The notes under the pieces are model-generated. The model saw nothing but the letters and a program-made list of their open reading frames with translations. It was not told the origin of the DNA and did no database searches. Below are positions 1-6,727 of a DNA stretch of 7,037 bases, piece after piece; position 1 is the first letter of the stretch; every line of letters starts with the position of its first letter. Origin of the DNA: Rhodospirillales bacterium (GTDB lineage: Bacteria > Pseudomonadota > Alphaproteobacteria > Rhodospirillales > Casp-alpha2); the NCBI GenBank assembly GCA_021775275.1, contig JAJFIE010000049.1:1-7037 (forward strand), given 5' to 3'. A program made the translations under genes and the position numbers.

Positions 1-621
1 TTCCAGGGCTTCGAGAATTTCTTCGTGTTCTTTGACCGCTTTTTCCCATCGGGCTTCCGATGTATTGGCCATGTATCGCGCGCGGCGGATACGACCTTCG
101 AGGCTGGCGTGCATGATCGCCAGTGTCGGGTTGGCAGCGGCTTCCACGATTTTTTCGTGAATTGACTGGTTGAGATGAAAGTAATCAGCCAGCTCGCGGC
201 GGCGATAATGCAGGATCATTTGGAAATGCAAAGCCCGGATTTCTGCAAGTTGATCTTCAGTAATGCTATTGCATGCCATCTCCCCGGCCAACGCCTCAAG
301 CGAGCCCATAACGGGGAACATTTCGTCGACATCCTGCACTGTAACCTCAGAGACTGTCGCTCCCCGGTTCGGCGTCAGCACAACCAACCCTTCAGATGCC
401 AGTACCCGCATAGCCTCGCGGAGCGGAGTTCGCGAAATGCCAAACTGTTCGCATAATACCTTTTCAGGCAACCGCGCACCGGGCGCGAGTTCTCCTTCGA
501 CGATCATGGTACGCAGGTTTGCGACCACTTCACCGTGCAGCAGGGCTCGGGTAAGAGGCTCCTCGCTAATCGAAACATTCCCTTTGTCGTCTTGAAGATG
601 TGAATCATCGGGTGAAGTCAT
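1..621 (-). CDS. GntR family transcriptional regulator, FCD subfamily (3' end cut by window edge)
   Basis: The frame is open from the ATG at 621 to the left edge, giving 207 residues and no stop, so the gene continues outside the window. Residues about 18-90 form a GntR winged helix-turn-helix: the segment LCEQFGISRTPLREAMRVL (56-74) is the recognition region, followed by EGLV and the wing NRGATVSEV. From about residue 98 an all-helical FCD effector domain follows, with H155 in NQSIHEKI and H199 in KEHEEILEAL at positions where FCD proteins carry metal-binding histidines. The usual Asp four residues before the first His is Asn151 here. The last FCD helix, normally with a further His, lies off the window. 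An AGGA lies about 8 nt before the ATG, inside the end of the dehydrogenase gene 12 nt upstream, which suggests co-transcription. FCD regulators usually bind small carboxylates and repress neighbouring catabolic genes; here the likely targets are this locus and itself (inference). Confidence 0.93.
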   Translation of the reverse strand, partial: MTSPDDSHLQDDKGNVSISEEPLTRALLHGEVVANLRTMIVEGELAPGARLPEKVLCEQFGISRTPLREAMRVLASEGLVVLTPNRGATVSEVTVQDVDEMFPVMGSLEALAGEMACNSITEDQLAEIRALHFQMILHYRRRELADYFHLNQSIHEKIVEAAANPTLAIMHASLEGRIRRARYMANTSEARWEKAVKEHEEILEALE

Positions 622-633
622 GGTGCGATCCTA

Positions 634-3558
634 TCATACGGCAAGAGCGCGGTGGAGAACTTGCGCCACGTGAATGGCGTCACGCGCGGCGCCATCCTTG
701 ATCTGATGACGACAACTGGTGCCGTTGGCGACAACAATGGTTGCAGTGTTGGCATTTCGGACAGCGGGTAACAGAGCGGCCTCGCCCATTTTCATCGATA
801 TGTCATAGGTCTCCGCCTGATAACCGAATGTGCCCGCCATGCCGCAGCAACTGGACGACACGGTTTCAACATCAAGGCCAGGAACAAGGTGTAGAACTTT
901 TTCTACTGACCCCATGACGTCGTGAGCCTTTTGATGACAGTGCCCATGCAGGAGCACCTTACTGAATCCGTTATCCTGTAGTGATAAATTCAGGCGGCCG
1001 GCATCCTGCTCGGCGGCAAGAAATTCTTCAAACAACATGGATTGCTCGGTGATGGCGCCCATCACATCCTTATCGAGCATGACGGCAAACTCATCACGCA
1101 TTGATAGCACACAGGATGGCTCCAGCCCGATGATGGGAACGCCCCGTTCGGCAAACGGCCGCAACGTTTCGATCAATCGGCTTGCTTCGGCTTTGGCCTG
1201 ATCGACCAAACCGGCGGAGAGAAACGTGCGTCCACAACAAACCGGTCGGCCACCATCAGCCGGGACAGGAATGTGAACCGTGTAACCTGCTGCCCGCAGA
1301 ACACTGAGCGCGGCTCGTGCATTTTCCGGCTCCTGATAGGTGTTGAAGGTATCAACCCAAAGCACGACCTCACGGCCGTTTGTGCCGGTCTCGCCGACAC
1401 CGGGTTCGGCAACGCCCCGAAACGGGGTCGAATGCCAGACCGGCAACGGTCGTCTGGCGCTGAACCCGAGCACCTTCTCACTAAGATAGGCAACTCCCGG
1501 AATCTTGTCGCGAAGATTGAGAAATATTCCAAAACGGCTGGCGATAGGTGCATAGCGCGGCAGATAGGCGATCAACCGTTCGCGTAGCTTCAAACCATGA
1601 CGTTTGGTGTAATGATAGAGAAATTCGACCTTCATCCGCGCCATGTCCACACCGGTCGGGCATTCCCTTTTGCATCCCTTGCACGAGACGCACAGTTTCA
1701 TGGTTTCAAACATGTCATCGGAGGTGAAAGCGTCGGCTCCGAGCTGGCCTGAAATGGCAAGCCGCAGGGTGTTCGCGCGCCCACGGGTCAGATGGCGCTC
1801 CTCGCCGGTGGCGCGGAAAGACGGGCACATCACGTTAGCGTCCGATTTACGGCATGCGCCGTTGTTGTTACACATCTCGACAGCGCCGGAAAAACCACCC
1901 CAGTCCGACCAGTCGAGCGCGGTTTCGGGAACGTCAACCCGGTAGTCGGGCTTGTACCGAAACAGGCTCCTGTCATCCATCTTTGACGGATTGACGATCT
2001 TGCCCGGGTTCATCATGTTTTCAGGATCAAGCGTGGTTTTCACCAGGCCAAAATTCTCGACCATGCGGGCGCCGAACATGGCTTCGTGGAATTCGGACCG
2101 GACCAGTCCATCACCGTGTTCCCCCGAATGCGAGCCTTTGTATTCGCGCACCATAGAAAAGGCTTCCTCAGCGACGGCGCGCATTTTCTTGATATCCATT
2201 TCCTGCCGCAGGTTGAGAACAGGGCGCACATGCAAACAGCCGACCGATGCATGGGCATACCAGGTTCCGGTGGCGCCGTGCTTTTCAAACACCTTGGTCA
2301 GCCTGTCCGTGTATTCGGCGAGATCAGCAAGTTCCACCGCGCAATCCTCAATGAAGGAAATTGGTTTTCCCTCCCCCTTCATGGACATCATAATGTTGAG
2401 GCCTGATTTCCGCACTTCCCATACCTCTTTCTGGAAGGCGGGGTCCGTGACTTCGACAACACCGCCTGAGAAACCGAGATCGGTCATGCGGGAGACCAGG
2501 CCTTGAAGCTGCTCAAGCAACTCGTCTTTGTCGTCACCGGCGAATTCGACCAGGAGTAGCGCATCGGGGTCGCCCTGAACGGCCTTGTCCATGGTCGGGC
2601 GGAACAAGGGAATGTCACGCGAAAGCTCAATCATGGTGCGGTCAACCAGTTCGACGGCGACCGGGCCAAGCTTGACCAGATGCTGCGCCGAATCCATCGC
2701 CTGATAAAAAGTCGGAAAGTGGCAGATGCCGAGCGCCTTGTATTTGGGGATGGGGGAAAGCTTCAGTTTAATGCGTTTGCTGTAGGCAAGCGTGCCTTCC
2801 GACCCGACCAGAAGATGCGCCAGATTGATTGGTTTATTACTCGGCGTCAGCGCGTCGATATTATATCCGCCCACTCTCCGCATCAGCTTCGGGAACCGCT
2901 TGTTGATTTCGTCGGCCTCGCGGCGCCCCAGTTCAATCAGTCCGTCGACCAGTTCGCGGTGTTCGGGCGTAAACCCGGCTTCATCCAGATCAGTCGGCAG
3001 TTCGCCAAAATACATGGATGAGCCGTCGGCCAGCAGTGCATCGATGGCAAGGACATTGTCACGCATGGGGCCGTATTTCAGCGAGCGTGCGCCGCAACTG
3101 TTGTTCCCGGTCATGCCGCCGATGGTGGCGCGTGAACCGGTCGAGACATCAACCGGGAACCAGAGCCCGTGCGGTTTCAGAAATTCATTCAGATGATCAA
3201 GAACAATGCCGGGTTCGACCCAGACGGTCAGCGCCTCTGGATCGAATTCAAGAACCCTGGTCAGATGGCGACTGACATCCATGACCAAAGCTTCGCCGAC
3301 GGTTTGACCGCATTGTGAGGTGCCTCCACCACGGGGCAGCACCGGCACACCTGCGTCGCGGGCAACGGCAATGGTACGCTCAATATCATCCTCGGATTCA
3401 GGCACGACGACGCCAAGCGGTTCGATCTGGTAGATCGATGCATCCGTGCTGTAGAGCCCGCGGGAGAAAGGATCGAACAAAACTTCCCCCTTGACTTCGT
3501 TGCTGAGTCGTCGGGAAAGCGCGGGATCACCTGCTCGGGAAGAGGCGTTTGCGATCAT
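634..3558 (-). CDS. FAD-linked and 4Fe-4S-binding D-2-hydroxyacid dehydrogenase (GlcD/GlcF-like fusion, YdiJ/D-lactate dehydrogenase type)
   Basis: This 974-residue protein joins parts that are separate subunits in the GlcDEF glycolate oxidase. Residues about 45-270 are the FAD-binding domain, with PRGGGTS (75-81), STGSRATIGGMTGNN (139-153) and GSEGTLA (252-258). The FAD-oxidase C-terminal domain follows, with H436, H443 and E480-H481 (GEHGDG) matching the metal and substrate site of D-2-hydroxyglutarate dehydrogenases, then NPGKIVNP (517-524). An Fe-S module has C563, C569, C578 and a second set C623-x2-C-x2-C-x3-CP. Two CCG-type domains end the protein (CCG at 774 and 904; HGHC at 871). The family oxidises D-2-hydroxy acids (glycolate, D-lactate, D-2-hydroxyglutarate) to 2-oxo acids and passes electrons through Fe-S clusters to an acceptor; no signal peptide is seen. 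The ATG has AGGAA about 10 nt upstream. The substrate cannot be read from sequence; the adjacent glyoxylate-type aminotransferase favours glycolate, with D-lactate the main alternative. Confidence 0.93.
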   Translation of the reverse strand: MIANASSRAGDPALSRRLSNEVKGEVLFDPFSRGLYSTDASIYQIEPLGVVVPESEDDIERTIAVARDAGVPVLPRGGGTSQCGQTVGEALVMDVSRHLTRVLEFDPEALTVWVEPGIVLDHLNEFLKPHGLWFPVDVSTGSRATIGGMTGNNSCGARSLKYGPMRDNVLAIDALLADGSSMYFGELPTDLDEAGFTPEHRELVDGLIELGRREADEINKRFPKLMRRVGGYNIDALTPSNKPINLAHLLVGSEGTLAYSKRIKLKLSPIPKYKALGICHFPTFYQAMDSAQHLVKLGPVAVELVDRTMIELSRDIPLFRPTMDKAVQGDPDALLLVEFAGDDKDELLEQLQGLVSRMTDLGFSGGVVEVTDPAFQKEVWEVRKSGLNIMMSMKGEGKPISFIEDCAVELADLAEYTDRLTKVFEKHGATGTWYAHASVGCLHVRPVLNLRQEMDIKKMRAVAEEAFSMVREYKGSHSGEHGDGLVRSEFHEAMFGARMVENFGLVKTTLDPENMMNPGKIVNPSKMDDRSLFRYKPDYRVDVPETALDWSDWGGFSGAVEMCNNNGACRKSDANVMCPSFRATGEERHLTRGRANTLRLAISGQLGADAFTSDDMFETMKLCVSCKGCKRECPTGVDMARMKVEFLYHYTKRHGLKLRERLIAYLPRYAPIASRFGIFLNLRDKIPGVAYLSEKVLGFSARRPLPVWHSTPFRGVAEPGVGETGTNGREVVLWVDTFNTYQEPENARAALSVLRAAGYTVHIPVPADGGRPVCCGRTFLSAGLVDQAKAEASRLIETLRPFAERGVPIIGLEPSCVLSMRDEFAVMLDKDVMGAITEQSMLFEEFLAAEQDAGRLNLSLQDNGFSKVLLHGHCHQKAHDVMGSVEKVLHLVPGLDVETVSSSCCGMAGTFGYQAETYDISMKMGEAALLPAVRNANTATIVVANGTSCRHQIKDGAARDAIHVAQVLHRALAV

Positions 3559-3596
3559 GTAGCAGAGTTCCTGTTTTAGGTCGCAGTCGAGTTATT

Positions 3597-3606
3597 TTGT
3601 ATACAA
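3597..3606. promoter_or_regulatory. candidate GntR operator, leftward promoter side
   Basis: TTGTATACAA is a perfect 10-bp palindrome. It covers the predicted transcription start of the leftward operon, just downstream of its proposed -10 box, where a bound repressor would block initiation. AT-rich palindromes with a GTATAC-like centre are common operators for FCD-type GntR regulators, and one is encoded in this operon. Assignment to that protein is inference. Confidence 0.55.
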
Positions 3607-3609
3607 TAA

Positions 3610-3639
3610 TTTATGTGAATACGATAGAGATTGCATCAA
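3610..3639 (-). promoter_or_regulatory. candidate sigma-70 promoter of the dehydrogenase-gntR operon
   Basis: Read on the minus strand, TTGATG (3639-3634) and CATAAA (3615-3610) are separated by 18 nt. They match the -35 and -10 consensus at 4 or 5 of 6 positions each. The start would fall near 3603, giving a leader of about 45 nt. The call was made by eye in AT-rich DNA where weak matches are frequent. Confidence 0.4.
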
Positions 3640-3712
3640 TACTATAGTAACATATTGAAAAATATTGCATAATGGAAATAATACCATCCTGTTTTATTTC
3701 TCAAAGAGTGTG

Positions 3713-3741
3713 TTGATTTGTATTAGTTTCGTATACATAAT
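3713..3741 (+). promoter_or_regulatory. candidate sigma-70 promoter of the aminotransferase-TRAP operon
   Basis: TTGATT (3713-3718) and CATAAT (3736-3741) are separated by the ideal 17 nt, in an AT-rich stretch upstream of the aminotransferase. Transcription would start near 3748, giving a leader of roughly 75 nt. The second GTATAC core lies in the spacer and touches the -10 box, consistent with repression by the locus GntR protein. Confidence 0.5.
3731..3736. promoter_or_regulatory. candidate GntR operator, rightward promoter side
   Basis: GTATAC with T-rich left and A-rich right flanks repeats the core of the palindrome at 3597-3606. Only the central 6 bp are perfectly symmetric, so the site may be weaker. 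It overlaps the proposed rightward -10 box. The two cores are 132 bp apart centre to centre. Confidence 0.45.
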
Positions 3742-3757
3742 AAAAAAAACCAATAAC

Positions 3758-3780
3758 AAGGGGTGGTAAAGCACCGCCTT
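3758..3780 (+). other. leader stem-loop in the aminotransferase 5' untranslated region
   Basis: AAGGGGTG pairs with CACC-G-CCTT around a 6-nt loop: eight base pairs with a single bulged G at 3776. It would start about 10 nt into the predicted transcript and ends 41 nt before the start codon, leaving the ribosome binding site (GGGAGAG, 3805-3811) free. No T-run follows, so it is not an intrinsic terminator. It may protect the mRNA 5' end, or it may be chance. Confidence 0.35.
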
Positions 3781-3821
3781 AATGCCGCTATGCACGGTGA
3801 AACTGGGAGAGAACGACGACC

Positions 3822-4997
3822 ATGACCACCCATTCCGGCCGCCATTTTCTGCAGATTCCAGGGCCTACGAACGTTCCGGACCGAGTGCTGCGCGCCATCG
3901 ATAGCCCGACGATTGATCACCGGGGACCTGAATTTGTCGAACTTGGCCTGGAGGTCCTTGGCAGTATCAAGACTATCTTCAAAACAACGAATCCGGTCAT
4001 TATCTTTCCCGCCTCGGGTACCGGAGCGTGGGAATCCGCGTTGGTTAATGTTCTTCAGTCCGGCGACAAGGTTCTGATGTGTGAAACCGGTCAGTTTTCG
4101 ACCCTCTGGTCACGCCTTGCGGAGCGCCTTGGACTCGATGTTGAGATCATTCCCGGTGATTGGCGTAGGGGCGCGGATCCGGTCAGCATCGAAGAGCGCC
4201 TCACTGCTGATACGGGGCACGAGATCAAGGCTGTCTGCGTGGTGCATAACGAGACATCCACCGGATCCTTATCGCGCATCAAGGATGTTCGCGATGCCAT
4301 TGACCGGACGGGTCATCCCGCGCTCTATATGGTCGATACCATTTCCTCGCTGGCGTCTACAGATTATCGCCACGACGAATGGGGTGTCGACGTCACCGTT
4401 TCCGGCTCACAAAAGGGATTGATGCTGCCGCCGGGGCTCAGCTTTGTTGCGGTCAGCGACCGCGCGATCAAGGTTTCCGAGACTGGCGGCATGCCCCGGT
4501 CTTATTGGCGCTGGGACGAGATGATTGAACAGAACGCCAAGGGCGTTTTCCCTTATACGCCGGCGACCAACCTGCTTTATGGCCTGAAAGAGGCTGTCGC
4601 CATGCTGCACGAAGAAGGGCTCGATAATGTCTTCGCCCGTCATGCGCGACATGGTGAGGCGACCCGGCGCGCAGTTTCGGCCTGGAGCCTTGATAATCTT
4701 TGTGTCAACCCGGATGAATATTCACCGGTTCTGACTACCGTGATGGTTCCTGATGGCAGCGATGCGGATGTATTGCGCAAATTGATTTTGGAAAAATTCG
4801 ACATGTCACTCGGCACCGGCCTCGGCAAGGTGGCGGGAAAAGTGTTTCGTATCGGACACCTTGGTCACTTTAATGATCTGACACTGGCCGGCACCCTTTC
4901 AGGTGTCGAAATGGGTTTGCGCATGTTCGGCATGGACAATGCGAAGGGTGGCGTCGATGCGGCGCTGGAGTACCTCGCCAGTCAGGCAAATGCCTGA
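3822..4997 (+). CDS. class V PLP-dependent aminotransferase, serine/alanine/aspartate-glyoxylate group
   Basis: This 391-residue cytosolic protein is full length for the SgaA/AGT1/BhcA family. It carries PGPTN at 13-17 (substrate loop near the N-terminus), SGTGAWESA at 65-73 (PLP phosphate and ring contacts), HNETSTG at 142-148, Asp172 (expected to contact the PLP pyridine nitrogen), Lys198 in GSQKG (Schiff-base lysine) and Arg343 in FRIGHLG (substrate carboxylate). Family members transfer an amino group from L-serine, L-alanine or L-aspartate to glyoxylate, making glycine. The donor is not clear: from memory, parts resemble methylotroph serine-glyoxylate aminotransferase (LLYGL, DNVFARHA) and parts resemble aspartate-glyoxylate aminotransferase BhcA (PTIDHR, DEWGVD, MLPPGL). 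The ATG is preceded by GGGAGAG at 3805-3811. As first gene of the rightward operon, it probably acts on the oxo acid made by the divergent dehydrogenase. Confidence 0.93.
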   Translation: MTTHSGRHFLQIPGPTNVPDRVLRAIDSPTIDHRGPEFVELGLEVLGSIKTIFKTTNPVIIFPASGTGAWESALVNVLQSGDKVLMCETGQFSTLWSRLAERLGLDVEIIPGDWRRGADPVSIEERLTADTGHEIKAVCVVHNETSTGSLSRIKDVRDAIDRTGHPALYMVDTISSLASTDYRHDEWGVDVTVSGSQKGLMLPPGLSFVAVSDRAIKVSETGGMPRSYWRWDEMIEQNAKGVFPYTPATNLLYGLKEAVAMLHEEGLDNVFARHARHGEATRRAVSAWSLDNLCVNPDEYSPVLTTVMVPDGSDADVLRKLILEKFDMSLGTGLGKVAGKVFRIGHLGHFNDLTLAGTLSGVEMGLRMFGMDNAKGGVDAALEYLASQANA

Positions 4998-5063
4998 TTG
5001 AATTTCTGGGGCTGCATTTGTCAGCCTCCAAAAAGACGAAAGCAAGTCGGGTTTAAATCCGGC
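4983..5063 (+). other. cluster of three inverted repeats at the aminotransferase-dctP junction
   Basis: Three small dyads follow each other. CAGGCA-AA-TGCCTG (4983-4996) is a perfect repeat overlapping the aminotransferase stop codon. GGGGCTG (5008-5014) pairs with CAGCCTC (5022-5028) around a 7-nt loop with one G-U pair. GTCGGG (5046-5051) pairs with TCCGGC (5058-5063) around TTTAAA with two G-U pairs. None is followed by a T-run, so read-through into the transporter genes is expected. They could mark an mRNA processing or stabilising region in the 125-nt gap. No convincing separate promoter for dctP was found here. Confidence 0.4.
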
Positions 5064-5122
5064 ATCCTCCTAGTGGGGCAAAATTGAAAAACAGAAGCTT
5101 GAACACAAAAGGGAGACTCCCG

Positions 5123-6109
5123 ATGAAGATTTCGAAATTACTCAAGGTTGCCGGTTTTGCGACGGTTGCCGCAATGATGTCGTCACAGGTGATGGCTCAG
5201 GAACTGGTTCTCAAGTTCGGTCATGTCGGCAAGCCGGGTTCACTGTTTGAGGCCTCGGCCAATGAATTCGCCAAGAATGCCAATGAGAAACTTAAAGGTA
5301 AGGCGCGGGTTGAAGTGTTTGGCTCAAGTCAGCTTGGCAAAGACAAAGAGTTGCTGAAAAAACTGAAACTCGGCACCATCACCTTTGCCTTGCCATCTTC
5401 GGTCATGGCGTCACAGGTTGACGAATTCGGCATGTTCGATATGCCTTATCTGGTCAAGGACCGTGCGCACATGGCGCGGATCGAAACGGAAATAGTCCGC
5501 CCCACCCTGATGCCGATCGCCGAAAAGAAGGGTTTGAAAATTCTTGCTCTTTGGGAAAACGGTTTCCGCCATATCACCAACAACGTACGCCCGATCGATG
5601 TTCCGGGTGACCTGGCTGGCATCAAGTTGCGCACACCTAAGTCAACCTGGCGCGTGAAGATGTTTAAAGCCTACGGGGCCAACCCGACGCCGCTTTCGTT
5701 CTCGGAGGTGTTTGTAGCGCTACAGACCGGTACTTTTGACGGTCAGGAAAACCCGTTCGCACAAATTGCCTCGGCCAAGTTCCAGGAAGTGCAGAAATAT
5801 CTGTCGCTGACCGGTCACGTTTACACGCCGGCATACATCACGGCCGATACAACGCACTTTGCAAAACTGCCACAGGACGTGCAGGACATCCTGATCGAGA
5901 CAGCAGAGGAAACCCAGGCGTTTGTCTATAAGACAGCGGCCGACCTGGAGGTCAAGCTGCTGGCTGAACTGAAGGCTGGCGGGATGCAGGTGAATACAGC
6001 GAACAAAGACGCGTTCATCAAAGCCTCCGACAAGATCTACAAGGAATTTGCTGACACCGTCGAAGGTGGTGGCGCCCTTGTTGACAGGGCCATGAGCCTC
6101 GGAATGTAA
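5123..6109 (+). CDS. dctP: TRAP transporter periplasmic substrate-binding protein, DctP family
   Basis: The 328-residue precursor starts with a Sec signal peptide: basic MKISKLLK, a hydrophobic stretch, then a likely cleavage after VMA at residue 25. The mature part begins with LVLKFGHVGKPGSLF, the usual first strand of DctP proteins. Other family marks are GSSQLGKDKELL, FDMPYL, GFRHITNN (147-154), KLRTP with Arg170, the near-invariant arginine that binds the substrate carboxylate, and QTGTFDGQENP (about 201-211). The ATG at 5123 was chosen because GGGAG (5111-5115) lies 7 nt upstream and the signal peptide starts there; an in-frame TTG at 5084 would add 13 polar residues before it. The protein captures a small organic acid in the periplasm for the membrane subunits encoded next. 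A 2-hydroxy acid such as glycolate or lactate is inferred from the neighbours. Confidence 0.95.
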   Translation: MKISKLLKVAGFATVAAMMSSQVMAQELVLKFGHVGKPGSLFEASANEFAKNANEKLKGKARVEVFGSSQLGKDKELLKKLKLGTITFALPSSVMASQVDEFGMFDMPYLVKDRAHMARIETEIVRPTLMPIAEKKGLKILALWENGFRHITNNVRPIDVPGDLAGIKLRTPKSTWRVKMFKAYGANPTPLSFSEVFVALQTGTFDGQENPFAQIASAKFQEVQKYLSLTGHVYTPAYITADTTHFAKLPQDVQDILIETAEETQAFVYKTAADLEVKLLAELKAGGMQVNTANKDAFIKASDKIYKEFADTVEGGGALVDRAMSLGM

Positions 6110-6120
6110 GACAGATGAGA

Positions 6121-6155
6121 AAGGCTCGGTCAGCATAGGCAGGCCGGGCTTTTTT
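6121..6155 (+). terminator. terminator-like stem-loop (probable attenuator) between dctP and dctQ
   Basis: AAGGCTCGG (6121-6129) pairs with CCGGGCTTT (6144-6152) as a 9-bp stem with two G-U pairs and a 14-nt loop; a run of six T follows (6150-6155). It starts 12 nt after the dctP stop and sits in a 99-nt gap, although dctQ and dctM overlap. Partial termination would give more binding protein than permease. The large loop and G-U pairs suggest incomplete efficiency. Confidence 0.6.
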
Positions 6156-6208
6156 CTTAATCCACTGATTTACTGATCATTTTGTTTTAGGCGAGAGGAA
6201 CTGCGCTG

Positions 6209-6727
6209 GTGCGTCTGGCTTTTTCAACCCTACAGGGGTATTTCGAGCGCCTGCTGGAAATTGTCACCATCATTCTCATGGTATCACTGGCCCTTGTCGT
6301 GCTGGTCGCGGTTGCCTACCGGATATCGGGTCATGCTCTTGCGTGGTATGACGAAGTCGCCGCCATCCAGCTAGCTTGGCTAACCTATTACGCGGGCGCG
6401 CTTGCCGCATTCAGACGTGCGCATATTGGCGTGCCGGGACTTGTCAACGCGATGCCGCCTCATATCCGGGTGCCGGTGGTTTTGGTGGCGGAGTTCGTCA
6501 TCATTGGCTTTTTCGCCCTGATGGGTTGGCTCGGTTATGAGGTTCTCCTGGTTCTGGAAGGCGATACCATGATCAGCCTGCCCGAAGTGCCAACGGCGTT
6601 TACCCAGTCGGTCATTCCCATCGGAGCGGCATTGTTCATCATTGCACAGATTCTCACCATGCCAGACGCATTGGATGAGGCCCGCAAGGGAAAAGAGCAT
6701 TCACCGGTCGAGGGAGTAGAGCCATGA
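6209..6727 (+). CDS. dctQ: TRAP transporter small permease subunit, DctQ family
   Basis: This 172-residue inner-membrane protein has four predicted transmembrane segments at about 16-38, 53-69, 88-113 and 130-150, the normal DctQ layout. The family region is WYDEVAAIQLAWLTYYAGA (46-64), followed by a positively charged FRRAHIGV loop. A polar, charged tail of about 20 residues ends the protein. The GTG start is supported by AGAGGA at 6194-6199, about 9 nt upstream, and by the lack of a better start in frame. Its stop overlaps the start of the next gene (ATGA at 6724-6727), so the two are translationally coupled. DctQ assembles with the large subunit and is required for sodium-driven uptake of the ligand delivered by DctP. 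Confidence 0.94.
   Translation: MRLAFSTLQGYFERLLEIVTIILMVSLALVVLVAVAYRISGHALAWYDEVAAIQLAWLTYYAGALAAFRRAHIGVPGLVNAMPPHIRVPVVLVAEFVIIGFFALMGWLGYEVLLVLEGDTMISLPEVPTAFTQSVIPIGAALFIIAQILTMPDALDEARKGKEHSPVEGVEP

Noticed and set aside
263..595. 110-codon and 93-codon plus-strand open frames at the left end
   Set aside because: Both lie opposite the GntR gene, whose translated winged helix and FCD domains are clear; they are shadows.
1952..2506. 184-codon open frame on the plus strand opposite the dehydrogenase
   Set aside because: It is fully antisense to a well-supported gene, and its translation shows no recognisable motif. It is explained by codon bias of the true gene.
3640..3649. TACTATAGTA perfect palindrome as a third operator or promoter
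   Set aside because: It differs from the GTATAC core, has no good -35 partner on the plus strand, and short AT palindromes are expected in this AT-rich stretch.
3629..3650. IHF-like site in the divergent control region
   Set aside because: The match to the IHF consensus is incomplete on inspection, and the AT-rich background makes weak matches likely.
3800..3821. GGGAGAG before the aminotransferase as part of a glycine riboswitch
   Set aside because: The motif is 10 nt from the ATG and acts as a ribosome binding site; there is no room for the riboswitch core, which would have to lie in coding sequence.
5084..5122. TTG at 5084 as the start of dctP
   Set aside because: It would place 13 polar residues before a classical signal peptide, while the ATG at 5123 has a GGGAG site at a good distance.
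5720..6136. 138-codon open frame on the minus strand opposite dctP
   Set aside because: It overlaps a clear TRAP binding-protein gene and its translation has no family features.
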